Assembly: GCA_947074125.1 (NCBI GenBank)
Contig: CAMTOM010000064.1
Span: 1 to 7,461 of the forward strand
Source of the DNA: an uncultured Desulfovibrionaceae bacterium
Lineage (GTDB): Bacteria; Desulfobacterota; Desulfovibrionia; Desulfovibrionales; Desulfovibrionaceae
Length of the DNA stretch: 7,461 nucleotides
Direction: 5' to 3'
The position numbers and the translations under genes are program-made. The number at the start of each line of letters is the position of its first letter. Position 1 is the stretch's first letter. The notes under the pieces are model-generated. The model made no database searches and was not told the origin of the DNA. It saw only the letters and a program-made list of their open reading frames with translations. This document shows, piece by piece, positions 1-5,652 of this stretch.

Positions 1-1157
1 CTCTGGAGCTGCGCGATGGCGGCAAACGTTACAGAGGAAAAGGCGTTGAAAAAGCCGTTGATTTTGTGAATGGTGAAATCGGTGAGGCGATTGTTGGTCT
101 GGACGCCCTGAGACAGGTGCAGGTCGATAATACTCTCATTGATCTGGACGGTACCGACAATAAAGCCCGTCTGGGTGCCAATGCCATGCTGGGCGTTTCT
201 ATGGCTGTTGCCCGTGCGGCAGCCACATTTCTTGGGCAGCCCCTGTATAAATACATTGGCGGTATCAATGCCAAAATGCTGCCCGTGCCCATGATGAATA
301 TCATCAATGGTGGTGCGCATGCGCCCAACAATCTGGATATTCAGGAATTCATGATTATGCCAGTGGGAGCAAAAACATTCCGTGATGCGCTCAGAATGGG
401 TGCGGAAATTTTCCACTCCCTTCAGGCCATTCTCCGTGCTGATGGGCATGTGACCAGCGTGGGTGACGAGGGCGGTTTTGCGCCAAACCTGAAAAATCAT
501 GATGAAGCCTTTGCCTATATTATCAAGGCGATTGAAGAAGCTGGATACATTCCTGGCGCAGAAGTCGCGCTTGCTATTGATGCGGCGGCATCTGAGTTTT
601 ACAAAGATGGTCAGTATGTGCTGGGTGGTGAGGGAAAAAGCCTCAATAATGCCGAAATGACAGAGTGGCTTGCCGAATTTACCCGCAAATATCCGCTGAT
701 TTCCATTGAAGATGGTCTTGCTGAAAGCGATTGGGATGGTTGGGGCATGCTGACACAAGCTCTTTCTGAAACCACACAGCTCGTTGGTGATGACCTCTTT
801 GTGACGAATCCTGCTATTTTGGCGGAAGGTATTTCTGAAGGCGTTGCCAACTCTGTGCTTGTAAAGCTTAACCAGATCGGCACACTGACAGAAACCATGG
901 ACACCATCGAAATGGCCAAGGAATCCGCATATACGACTGTTATTTCGCATCGCTCTGGCGAAACGGAAGATTCCTTCATTGCCGATCTTGCTGTGGGTGT
1001 GAATGCCGGACAGATTAAAACGGGTTCCCTGTGCCGCTCTGAGCGGATTGCAAAATACAATCAGCTCTTGCGCATTGAAGAAGATCTGGAAGATGATGCC
1101 GAATTCTTCGGCCCTCTGATGGCAGAGTATTACTCCCTCGGTGGCAGCGAAGAATAG
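1..1157 (+). CDS. eno: Enolase (phosphopyruvate hydratase), 5'-truncated by the window edge
   Basis: Converts 2-phosphoglycerate to phosphoenolpyruvate in cytosolic glycolysis; it needs Mg2+. The frame is open from base 3 (LELRDGGKRY...), so the gene starts before the window; 384 residues are visible of a family length near 430, so roughly 45 N-terminal residues are missing. Family motifs in order: GGAHAPNN with DIQEFMIMP (about 309-363), GDEGGFAP with the catalytic Glu (from 462), SIEDGLAE with a metal-binding Asp region (from about 702), GDDLFVTN (about 786-812), VLVKLNQIGT with the catalytic Lys codon at 864, SHRSGETED with the active-site Arg codon at 951, and GQIKTGSLCRSERIAKYNQL near the C-terminus. 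The internal GTG at 66 is not a start, because conserved enolase sequence continues upstream of it. It ends with TAG and is followed by a hairpin-rich gap, so folD is probably a separate unit. Confidence 0.98.
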   Translation, partial: LELRDGGKRYRGKGVEKAVDFVNGEIGEAIVGLDALRQVQVDNTLIDLDGTDNKARLGANAMLGVSMAVARAAATFLGQPLYKYIGGINAKMLPVPMMNIINGGAHAPNNLDIQEFMIMPVGAKTFRDALRMGAEIFHSLQAILRADGHVTSVGDEGGFAPNLKNHDEAFAYIIKAIEEAGYIPGAEVALAIDAAASEFYKDGQYVLGGEGKSLNNAEMTEWLAEFTRKYPLISIEDGLAESDWDGWGMLTQALSETTQLVGDDLFVTNPAILAEGISEGVANSVLVKLNQIGTLTETMDTIEMAKESAYTTVISHRSGETEDSFIADLAVGVNAGQIKTGSLCRSERIAKYNQLLRIEEDLEDDAEFFGPLMAEYYSLGGSEE

Positions 1158-1176
1158 TCTGTAGTCTTTGAATACA

Positions 1177-1216
1177 TGTCCGTACCGCTGGTGCCTCGGC
1201 TTTTGCGGTACGGACA
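1177..1216 (+). other. Strong hairpin 20 bases after eno, possible 3' end or processing signal
   Basis: A perfect 12-bp inverted repeat: TGTCCGTACCGC (1177-1188) and GCGGTACGGACA (1205-1216) around a 16-base loop. Its position just past the eno stop suggests a transcript 3'-end structure. It is not followed by a T-run on either strand, so it does not fit a canonical rho-independent terminator. It could instead be an RNA stability hairpin, or a rho-dependent end. Confidence 0.6.
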
Positions 1217-1234
1217 AAAGCATCCTTGCCGATG

Positions 1235-1259
1235 GGCATTCCTGCGTATGCGGGATGCC
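1235..1259 (+). other. Second hairpin in the eno-folD gap
   Basis: GGCATTCC (1235-1242) pairs with GGGATGCC (1252-1259) with one T-G wobble, and the stem continues through a bulged T (1243) to GC/GC closing a GTAT tetraloop (1246-1249). A T5 run begins 13 bases later (1273-1277), too far for a standard terminator. It may act with the 1177-1216 hairpin to end or stabilise eno mRNA. The remaining gap up to 1373 shows only a short tandem TATG(C/T)GGGG (1317-1334) and no gene. Confidence 0.45.
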
Positions 1260-1373
1260 GGCTCAGGGGGAGTTTTTCGGCCGGTGATGCGGTTTTTCCC
1301 AGTTGTTTGATACGAGTATGCGGGGTATGTGGGGACTATGTAACTGGTCGGAACATAATGCTTGCCCAAGGGG

Positions 1374-1395
1374 GCGTTCTTTGTCAAAAGAACGC
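1374..1395. promoter_or_regulatory. Inverted repeat centred on the folD -35 box, candidate operator
   Basis: GCGTTCTTT (1374-1382) and AAAGAACGC (1387-1395) form a perfect 9-bp inverted repeat with a GTCA centre. The centre lies in the TTGTCA that I read as the folD -35 element, so a dimeric regulator bound here would block RNA polymerase. No known regulator motif is recognised. As RNA it would be a 9-bp tetraloop hairpin, but the predicted start site lies downstream of it, so a DNA-level role is more likely. Confidence 0.4.
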
Positions 1396-1410
1396 AGGGC
1401 TTGTTATAAA
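1381..1410 (+). promoter_or_regulatory. Candidate sigma70-type promoter for folD
   Basis: TTGTCA (1381-1386, five of six consensus) and TATAAA (1405-1410, five of six) are separated by 18 bases. Transcription would begin near 1417, giving a leader of about 85 bases before the folD ATG. No better pair was found in the gap. Confidence 0.55.
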
Positions 1411-1447
1411 GAATCATTCAGGGCAGAGCTTTTCTGTCTCTGACTTT

Positions 1448-1475
1448 CGGAGAAAATGCCTTGCAGCGTTCTCCG
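1448..1475 (+). other. Hairpin in the folD 5' leader
   Basis: CGGAGAA (1448-1454) and TTCTCCG (1469-1475) form a perfect 7-bp stem with a 14-base loop, 27 bases before the folD start. No T-run follows and no known riboswitch is recognised. The segment GCGTTCT (1466-1472) also matches the left arm of the 1374-1395 repeat, so alternative pairing is possible only in transcripts that enter from upstream. Confidence 0.35.
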
Positions 1476-1502
1476 TCTGAAATCCGCTGAACGGGAAAAA
1501 TC

Positions 1503-2363
1503 ATGATACTGATAGATGGAAAAGGTACAGCGGCGTCAATCCGGATGGAATTGAAAGATAGTGTAGAGGGACACGTTCTTTTAGGGAGACGTGCTCCTGG
1601 ACTGGCGGTGATTCTTGTAGGGGATGATGCGGCTTCGCAAGTGTATGTGCGCAACAAGGAAAAGGCGTGCGCGGATGTTGGTATTGTTTCTTTTCCACAT
1701 CGCCTGCCCGCCACTGTTTCACAGGCTGACCTGGTGACGCTCATCAGAAATTTGAATGCCGATGACGCGGTAGATGGTATTCTACTCCAGCTTCCTTTGC
1801 CCGCTGGGCTGAACAGTCACGCCTGTCTTGAGGCTATTGATCCACAAAAAGATGTTGATGGCTTTCATCCTGTCAATGTGGGGCGCATGTCTCTGGGCTT
1901 GCCTGGCTTTGCTCCCTGCACGCCTGCGGGTGTGATGGAGCTGTTGCGCCGTTATGGGCTCTCTGTTGCGGGGAAAAAAGCCGTTGTTGTGGGGCGCTCC
2001 AATATTGTGGGCAAGCCGCTCAGTGTGCTTCTGTCACGTCCTGGTGAAATGGGCAATGCGACGGTGGTGCTGTGTCACTCCGCAACACCCAATTTGGCTG
2101 AAGAATGCCGTCAGGCCGATTTTCTTTTTCTGGCGATGGGGCGCCCTTGCTGTATCACTGGTGATATGGTCAAGCCTGGCGCTGTTATTGTAGATATTGG
2201 GATTAACAGAACCGAAACGGGCTTGACGGGGGATGCAGATTTTGCTTCCGTCAAAGACAAAGTAGCTGCCATAACGCCTGTACCTGGCGGGGTTGGCCCC
2301 ATGACTATTGCCATGCTGCTGAAAAATACCGTGCAAAGCTGGCAGTCACGTATGCAGCTTTGA
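1503..2363 (+). CDS. folD: Bifunctional methylene-THF dehydrogenase / methenyl-THF cyclohydrolase
   Basis: Cytosolic one-carbon enzyme that interconverts 5,10-methylene-, 5,10-methenyl- and 10-formyl-tetrahydrofolate with NADP+, feeding purine and formyl-Met synthesis. The 286 residues match the family length. N-terminal catalytic domain: SQVYVRNKEKACADVG with Tyr48 and Lys52 (E. coli Tyr50/Lys54), DGILLQLPLP (91-100) with Gln96, and KDVDGFHP (116-123) with Asp119; these keep a constant two-residue offset from E. coli numbering as I recall it. Rossmann part: VVVGRSNIVGKPLS (161-174). C-terminal signature: PVPGGVGPMT (259-268). The ATG at 1503 begins directly with the family-like MILIDGK; the upstream GGGA is only a weak Shine-Dalgarno. 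It appears monocistronic: its own candidate promoter lies upstream and a terminator overlaps its stop. Confidence 0.97.
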   Translation: MILIDGKGTAASIRMELKDSVEGHVLLGRRAPGLAVILVGDDAASQVYVRNKEKACADVGIVSFPHRLPATVSQADLVTLIRNLNADDAVDGILLQLPLPAGLNSHACLEAIDPQKDVDGFHPVNVGRMSLGLPGFAPCTPAGVMELLRRYGLSVAGKKAVVVGRSNIVGKPLSVLLSRPGEMGNATVVLCHSATPNLAEECRQADFLFLAMGRPCCITGDMVKPGAVIVDIGINRTETGLTGDADFASVKDKVAAITPVPGGVGPMTIAMLLKNTVQSWQSRMQL

Positions 2364-2369
2364 TTTTTT
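2334..2369 (+). terminator. Rho-independent terminator built into the folD 3' end
   Basis: CAAAGCTG (2334-2341) and CAGCTTTG (2355-2362) form a perfect 8-bp stem with a 13-base loop, followed by A and six T (2364-2369). The whole hairpin lies inside the last folD codons and its stop. It separates folD from the aromatic operon promoter that begins 13 bases later. Confidence 0.75.
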
Positions 2370-2381
2370 GAGTGAGAAGGC

Positions 2382-2410
2382 TTGACAGTGGAGAATGTCG
2401 GGCGTACAAC
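2382..2410 (+). promoter_or_regulatory. Promoter of the aromatic operon leader
   Basis: TTGACA (2382-2387, full consensus) and TACAAC (2405-2410, four of six) are separated by the optimal 17 bases. Transcription would begin near 2417, a few bases before the leader peptide Shine-Dalgarno. The leader RNA to the attenuator T-run would be about 180 bases. Confidence 0.7.
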
Positions 2411-2413
2411 TGG

Positions 2414-2443
2414 GCAAACATCAGGAGCATGTTGCATGTTTGC
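2414..2443. promoter_or_regulatory. Inverted repeat around the leader peptide ribosome binding site
   Basis: GCAAACAT (2414-2421) and ATGTTTGC (2436-2443) are a perfect 8-bp inverted repeat. The 14-base loop holds the Shine-Dalgarno AGGAG (2423-2427), and the right arm begins with the leader peptide ATG. As RNA it could shield the start codon; because transcription probably begins near 2417, the left arm may be partly untranscribed, leaving about five pairs. As DNA, covering +1, it could be an operator. It does not match the TyrR or TrpR box as I know them. Confidence 0.4.
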
Positions 2444-2537
2444 TTTCCGTATGACCACATCTTCACAGTTTGCCTATTCCGGTTCTTTCTGGTTTAGCTA
2501 CTATTTTATGAAGCCCTGTGGTCGGGAGCTTCCCTGA
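2436..2537 (+). CDS. Aromatic leader peptide of the attenuator (33 aa)
   Basis: A 33-codon ORF ending in TGA, with Shine-Dalgarno AGGAG (2423-2427) eight bases before the ATG. Ten of 33 residues are aromatic: Phe at 2, 4, 12, 18, 20 and 24, Tyr at 14, 22 and 23, Trp at 19. Residues 18-24 read FWFSYYF (2487-2507). It sits between a promoter and a T-run terminator, directly before aromatic biosynthesis genes, as trpL and pheL do in enterobacteria. The peptide itself probably has no function; ribosome stalling at the aromatic codons when charged tRNA is scarce would control downstream folding. Codons 27-29 and the next base form the antiterminator arm. No homologue was checked; the call rests on composition, ribosome binding site and RNA architecture. 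Confidence 0.85.
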   Translation: MFAFRMTTSSQFAYSGSFWFSYYFMKPCGRELP

Positions 2538-2575
2538 TAGCGTATTGAAAGGGATGTCCATTGTAAGACCGCAGG
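2453..2575 (+). promoter_or_regulatory. Attenuator segments 1, 2 and 3 with antiterminator pairing
   Basis: Segment 1 GACCACA (2453-2459) is exactly complementary to segment 2 TGTGGTC (2517-2523). Segment 2, extended to CCTGTGGTC (2515-2523), also pairs with segment 3 GACCGCAGG (2567-2575) over nine bases with one U-G wobble. Segment 3 forms the left arm of the terminator, so the 2:3 pairing excludes the 3:4 terminator. A ribosome stalled in the aromatic cluster (2487-2507) would leave most or all of segment 2 free to pair with 3; a ribosome reaching the TGA at 2535 would cover segment 2 and let the terminator form. A second possible partner for segment 2 is CACAG (2464-2468). Confidence 0.8.
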
Positions 2576-2599
2576 TGTAGTACCGGCGGTCTTTTTTTT
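2565..2599 (+). terminator. Attenuator terminator (segments 3:4) before the aromatic operon
   Basis: AAGACCGC (2565-2572) and GCGGTCTT (2586-2593) form a perfect 8-bp stem. After an A/G mismatch, GGT (2574-2576) can pair with ACC (2582-2584) to leave a five-base loop. Eight T (2592-2599) follow, a textbook rho-independent terminator, here only 55 bases before the ADH synthase ATG and within its transcript. That position makes a conditional terminator far more likely than a simple transcript end. Confidence 0.9.
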
Positions 2600-2654
2600 G
2601 TTGTTTTGTGCCCCTGAAAACACTGACTGTCGCCAGAAAGGAAGGAAAAAAACA

Positions 2655-3461
2655 ATGTACCTTGGTAAACAGGTTCGCCTGGAACGTATCATCAATCGTG
2701 AGACTGGAAGAGCTATTATTGTTCCCATGGATCATGGTGTGACTATTGGTGCCGTGGATGGTCTGGTTGATATGCGTGAGGCTGTGAATGACATGGCTAA
2801 CGGGGGCGCAGATGCCGTATTGATGCACAAAGGGCTTATCCGCTGTTCGCATCGCTGCTCAGGGCGGGATGTTGGTTTGATTGTTCACCTTTCAGCATCC
2901 ACAGCTCTGTCTCCTGCGGGAAATACCAAAACACTCGTGGGGACTGTTGAGGAGGCGATTCGACATGGTGCGGATGCGGTTTCGGTGCATGTGAACCTGG
3001 GGGATCCCAATGAACGCCTGATGCTGGCTGATATGGGACGTGTCGCAGAATCCTGTGATAACTGGGGCATACCTTTACTGGCCATGGTGTACGCACGTGG
3101 GCCAAAAATCGACAATGGTTTTGCACCGGAAATTGTGGCGCACTGCGCTCGTGTTGGTGTTGAACTTGGAGCCGATATTGTGAAAGTTGTCTATACAGGT
3201 TCGCCTGATACTTTTAGCGATGTTGTCGCTTCATGTTGTGTTCCTGTGGTCATTGCTGGTGGTGAGCGTATGGATTCCACTCGCGATGTCTTGCAGATGG
3301 TATATGATTCTGTGCAGGCTGGTGGTGCTGGTATTTCTGTGGGACGCAATGTTTTTCAACATCCACAGCGGACAGAACTGGTTCGGGCACTGCGCGGTAT
3401 TGTCCATGATGGAAAAACCGTAGATGAGGTTATAGGGGGGGTTGAAAAAGCACATGTCTAA
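2655..3461 (+). CDS. aroA': 2-amino-3,7-dideoxy-D-threo-hept-6-ulosonate (ADH) synthase, archaeal-type
   Basis: First enzyme of the alternative shikimate entry route: condenses L-aspartate 4-semialdehyde with 6-deoxy-5-ketofructose 1-phosphate to ADH, replacing DAHP synthase. It is a class I (Schiff-base) aldolase of the DeoC/LacD-like TIM-barrel type, related to Methanocaldococcus jannaschii MJ0400. Of 268 residues, key motifs are PMDHG with Asp26, MVYARG with Tyr146, and DIVKVVYTG with Lys177, the expected Schiff-base lysine. All three keep the same offset of seven from MJ0400 Asp33, Tyr153 and Lys184 as I recall them. AGGDR-like AGGERM (201-206) and GGAGISVGRNVFQ (223-235) form the phosphate-binding end of the barrel. 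The ATG at 2655 is chosen over in-frame sequence upstream (from 2598, inside the terminator T-run) because homology begins at MYLGKQVRL and AGGAAGG lies at 2639-2645. LsrF and FBP aldolase relatives are similar, but the aroB' neighbour settles the role. Confidence 0.93.
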   Translation: MYLGKQVRLERIINRETGRAIIVPMDHGVTIGAVDGLVDMREAVNDMANGGADAVLMHKGLIRCSHRCSGRDVGLIVHLSASTALSPAGNTKTLVGTVEEAIRHGADAVSVHVNLGDPNERLMLADMGRVAESCDNWGIPLLAMVYARGPKIDNGFAPEIVAHCARVGVELGADIVKVVYTGSPDTFSDVVASCCVPVVIAGGERMDSTRDVLQMVYDSVQAGGAGISVGRNVFQHPQRTELVRALRGIVHDGKTVDEVIGGVEKAHV

Positions 3462-4425
3462 AATTTATTTCAGAAGTGTTCCTTTTGTGAAGGAGCATGT
3501 GACGCTGGCACTGGAATCTGGTGTGGATGGTATTATTACGACTGCTGATACAGTGGTGCAGGTAAACAGCCTTGCACGTTGTACTGTTCTTTCTGTTGAT
3601 GAAATACCCAGCGTTGTTTTGCAGGAAAAATCTGATGAAGAGGCGCTTGTACAGTATCTCAATGCTGGGAGAATGGCATCTCTGGCGCGCGGATGGGAAA
3701 TCATTCCTGTAGAGAATCTGCTGGCTCAGTGTGAACATGTAGCTGTAGAGGTGGGTTCTCTTGAAGAGGCGCGCCTGGCTGCGGGCATTCTTGAAAAGGG
3801 TGTGGAAATGCTTGTTGTCATGCCGGAAGCTGTCATGCAGTTGAAAGATATTGTGGCGCAGTGCAAGACAGTACAGCAGGAGGCTCATTTGCAAAGAGCG
3901 GTTATTACACGGGTTGAGCCTGTGGGGCTTGGTCATCGTGTCTGCGTTGATACGGTGAGCATGCTGGAACGTGGACAGGGGATGCTTGTGGGCAATTCGA
4001 GTGCCTTTTGTTTCCTTGTTCATGCCGAAACAGAGCATAATGAGTATGTAGCGGCACGCCCTTTCAGAATCAATGCCGGCGCTGTTCATGCCTATGTGCA
4101 ACTGCCTGATGACAGAACATGCTATCTTGAAGAGCTGCGAGCCGGACAGGAAGTTCTGATTGTTGATGCCCAGGGGAAAACAATAGTAACAACAGTAGGG
4201 CGTATCAAACTGGAAGTGCGCCCCATGCTCTTTATTGAAGCCATTGTGGGAGATCACTCCGGAGCTGTTTTTCTGCAAAATGCAGAAACCATACGTTTGA
4301 TGCGTCCGGATGGCATGTCCATCAGCGTGGTGAATCTCAAGCCTGGGGATGAAGTGCTTTGTTCACTGGACACGGCAGGACGTCATTTTGGAATGCGTGT
4401 ACCTGAAAGCATCCGTGAGGGATAG
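3454..4425 (+). CDS. aroB': 3-dehydroquinate synthase type II, archaeal-type
   Basis: Second enzyme of the ADH route: NAD-dependent oxidative deamination and cyclisation of ADH to 3-dehydroquinate; it replaces the classical AroB. Of 323 residues, the C-terminal two thirds carry the family blocks: GLGHRVCVDTVSMLERGQGMLVG (158-180, split here by HRVCVDT at 161-167), FLVHAET (187-193), YVAARPFRINAGAVHAYV (198-215), TCYLEEL (222-228), VGRIKLEVRPMLFIEA (248-263), LQNAETIRL (274-282), LKPGDEVL (295-302) and RHFGM (310-314). The N-terminal part is shorter than in archaeal members near 360 residues. The start codon overlaps the aroA' end by eight bases, suggesting translational coupling; a G7 run (3435-3441) lies 12 bases before the ATG. 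An in-frame TTG at 3442 is possible but would sit directly against that run. Confidence 0.93.
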   Translation: MSKIYFRSVPFVKEHVTLALESGVDGIITTADTVVQVNSLARCTVLSVDEIPSVVLQEKSDEEALVQYLNAGRMASLARGWEIIPVENLLAQCEHVAVEVGSLEEARLAAGILEKGVEMLVVMPEAVMQLKDIVAQCKTVQQEAHLQRAVITRVEPVGLGHRVCVDTVSMLERGQGMLVGNSSAFCFLVHAETEHNEYVAARPFRINAGAVHAYVQLPDDRTCYLEELRAGQEVLIVDAQGKTIVTTVGRIKLEVRPMLFIEAIVGDHSGAVFLQNAETIRLMRPDGMSISVVNLKPGDEVLCSLDTAGRHFGMRVPESIREG

Positions 4426-4428
4426 GGT

Positions 4429-5652
4429 ATGAGTGATGAAGCTGAAGTACGGGAAGGGCGTTTGTCCTGCATTCGACAGGAAATCAATACTGTTGACAGG
4501 GAACTCTTAACGCTGCTGAACCGTCGTGCGCTTCTGAGTCTTGAAGTGGGTCGCATCAAGGCAGAAGATACGGGCATTATTTTCAAGCCACTTCGCGAAA
4601 AAGAAGTACTTGATGCGCTGTGTGCCGAGAATACAGGCCCATTGCCGGAAAGTCATTTGCGGATAGTGTGGCGGGAGATTTTTTCTTCCTCGCGCGCTCT
4701 GCAACGTCCGCAGCAGGTTGCCTATCTGGGGCCGGAAGGGACGTTTTCCTATTTTGCCGGTGTAGAATATCTGGGGCGTTCTGTTTCTCTGCTTCCCTGT
4801 TCTGATTTGGAAGAAGTCTTCCGAAGGGTACATGATGGGCAGTGCGAGCTGGGCGTTGTGCCACTTGAAAATTCGCTTCAGGGTACTGTGGGAACAAGTT
4901 TTGATCTCTTTCTGACCCATGAAGTCTATATTCAGGCAGAGCTTTTTTTGCGCATCAGTCATTGCTTGCTGAGCAATGCGAATTCATTGGGGGAAATACG
5001 CACTGTGTATTCGCATCCGCAACCCCTTGCGCAATGCGCGGCCTGGTTGCGATCACATTTGCCAGGAGCAGCGCTTGTGCCTGTGGAATCTACTGCGGCA
5101 GCCGCGTTGCGCGCTGCTCAGGAACCTGGGGCAGCCGCTGTGGGGCATCGACGTTTGGCAGAAATGGCATCACTTGCGCTTATGGCACGCGCAATTGAGG
5201 ATGAACCAGGGAACTGGACGCGCTTTGTCATTATCGGGCCACAGTCTGCGCGATCTCAAGTGGGGGCTGCGCAAAATATGCCTGTTCCAGGGCATACGGG
5301 TGCTGAAAAAACATCGCTTCTCTTTACCTTGCCGGATAAGGCGGGGGCGCTCTGCGCGATTTTGGATCTGCTGGCGCGGGAAAGAATCAATATGCGCAAG
5401 CTGGAATCCAGACCCATGCGGGGTGAGCGATGGCGCTATGTCTTTTTTGTTGATGTGGAATGTGATTTGGAAACTGCGCAGTATACAGCGTTTTTAGAAA
5501 AGCTTTCTTCGCTGTGTACCTCATTTCGCATCCTGGGCAGCTATCCCACAGGACCGCAATTGGATCGCCTTGATATGGGGGCATCAGCCGCTTCTGAAAA
5601 TGATGCTGCTGGATGCGCAGAAAATGCGCAAACATCTGCAAAGGGTTCATAA
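4429..5652 (+). CDS. pheA: Chorismate mutase / prephenate dehydratase (P-protein)
   Basis: Cytosolic bifunctional enzyme taking chorismate to prephenate and then phenylpyruvate for phenylalanine. The 407 residues show an AroQ chorismate mutase helix bundle at about 11-92 (Arg16, Arg32, Lys44 and Arg56-Glu57 in the expected places), a prephenate dehydratase domain at about 97-270 (AYLGPEGTFS 98-107, VPLENSLQGTV 144-154, the catalytic TRF 264-266), and an ACT regulatory domain at about 295-372 with GALCAIL (306-312) and LESRP (325-329), the phenylalanine feedback site of the family. Residues 385-407 are an Ala/Ser/Asn-rich low-complexity tail outside the conserved domains. The ATG at 4429 follows the aroB' stop by three bases, with GAGGG (4417-4421) as Shine-Dalgarno. 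Confidence 0.97.
   Translation: MSDEAEVREGRLSCIRQEINTVDRELLTLLNRRALLSLEVGRIKAEDTGIIFKPLREKEVLDALCAENTGPLPESHLRIVWREIFSSSRALQRPQQVAYLGPEGTFSYFAGVEYLGRSVSLLPCSDLEEVFRRVHDGQCELGVVPLENSLQGTVGTSFDLFLTHEVYIQAELFLRISHCLLSNANSLGEIRTVYSHPQPLAQCAAWLRSHLPGAALVPVESTAAAALRAAQEPGAAAVGHRRLAEMASLALMARAIEDEPGNWTRFVIIGPQSARSQVGAAQNMPVPGHTGAEKTSLLFTLPDKAGALCAILDLLARERINMRKLESRPMRGERWRYVFFVDVECDLETAQYTAFLEKLSSLCTSFRILGSYPTGPQLDRLDMGASAASENDAAGCAENAQTSAKGS

Noticed and set aside
1176..1310. Short frame of 44 codons in the eno-folD gap
   Set aside because: No Shine-Dalgarno precedes it, it spans both hairpins, and its composition shows no sign of a protein or a leader peptide.
1317..1334. Tandem TATG(C/T)GGGG repeat
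   Set aside because: Two imperfect 9-base copies only; could be chance and has no clear relation to promoter elements.
2429..2497. Alternative 22-codon leader frame starting at ATG 2429
   Set aside because: The Shine-Dalgarno ends only one base before it, while the 2436 ATG has ideal spacing and a denser aromatic cluster that fits the RNA pairing.
2417..2600. T-box, riboswitch, 6S or SRP RNA in the leader before aroA'
   Set aside because: No T-box sequence or known aptamer or SRP core is recognised; a translated aromatic peptide with 1:2:3:4 pairing explains the region better.
2598..2654. Upstream extension of the ADH synthase frame
   Set aside because: It begins in the terminator T-run, has no family similarity, and the ATG at 2655 has a Shine-Dalgarno and matches the family start.
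3430..4278. Long open frame of 282 codons on the minus strand
   Set aside because: It lies opposite aroB', has no recognisable motif, is rich in Cys, His and Asn as antisense frames often are, and aroB' itself is well supported.
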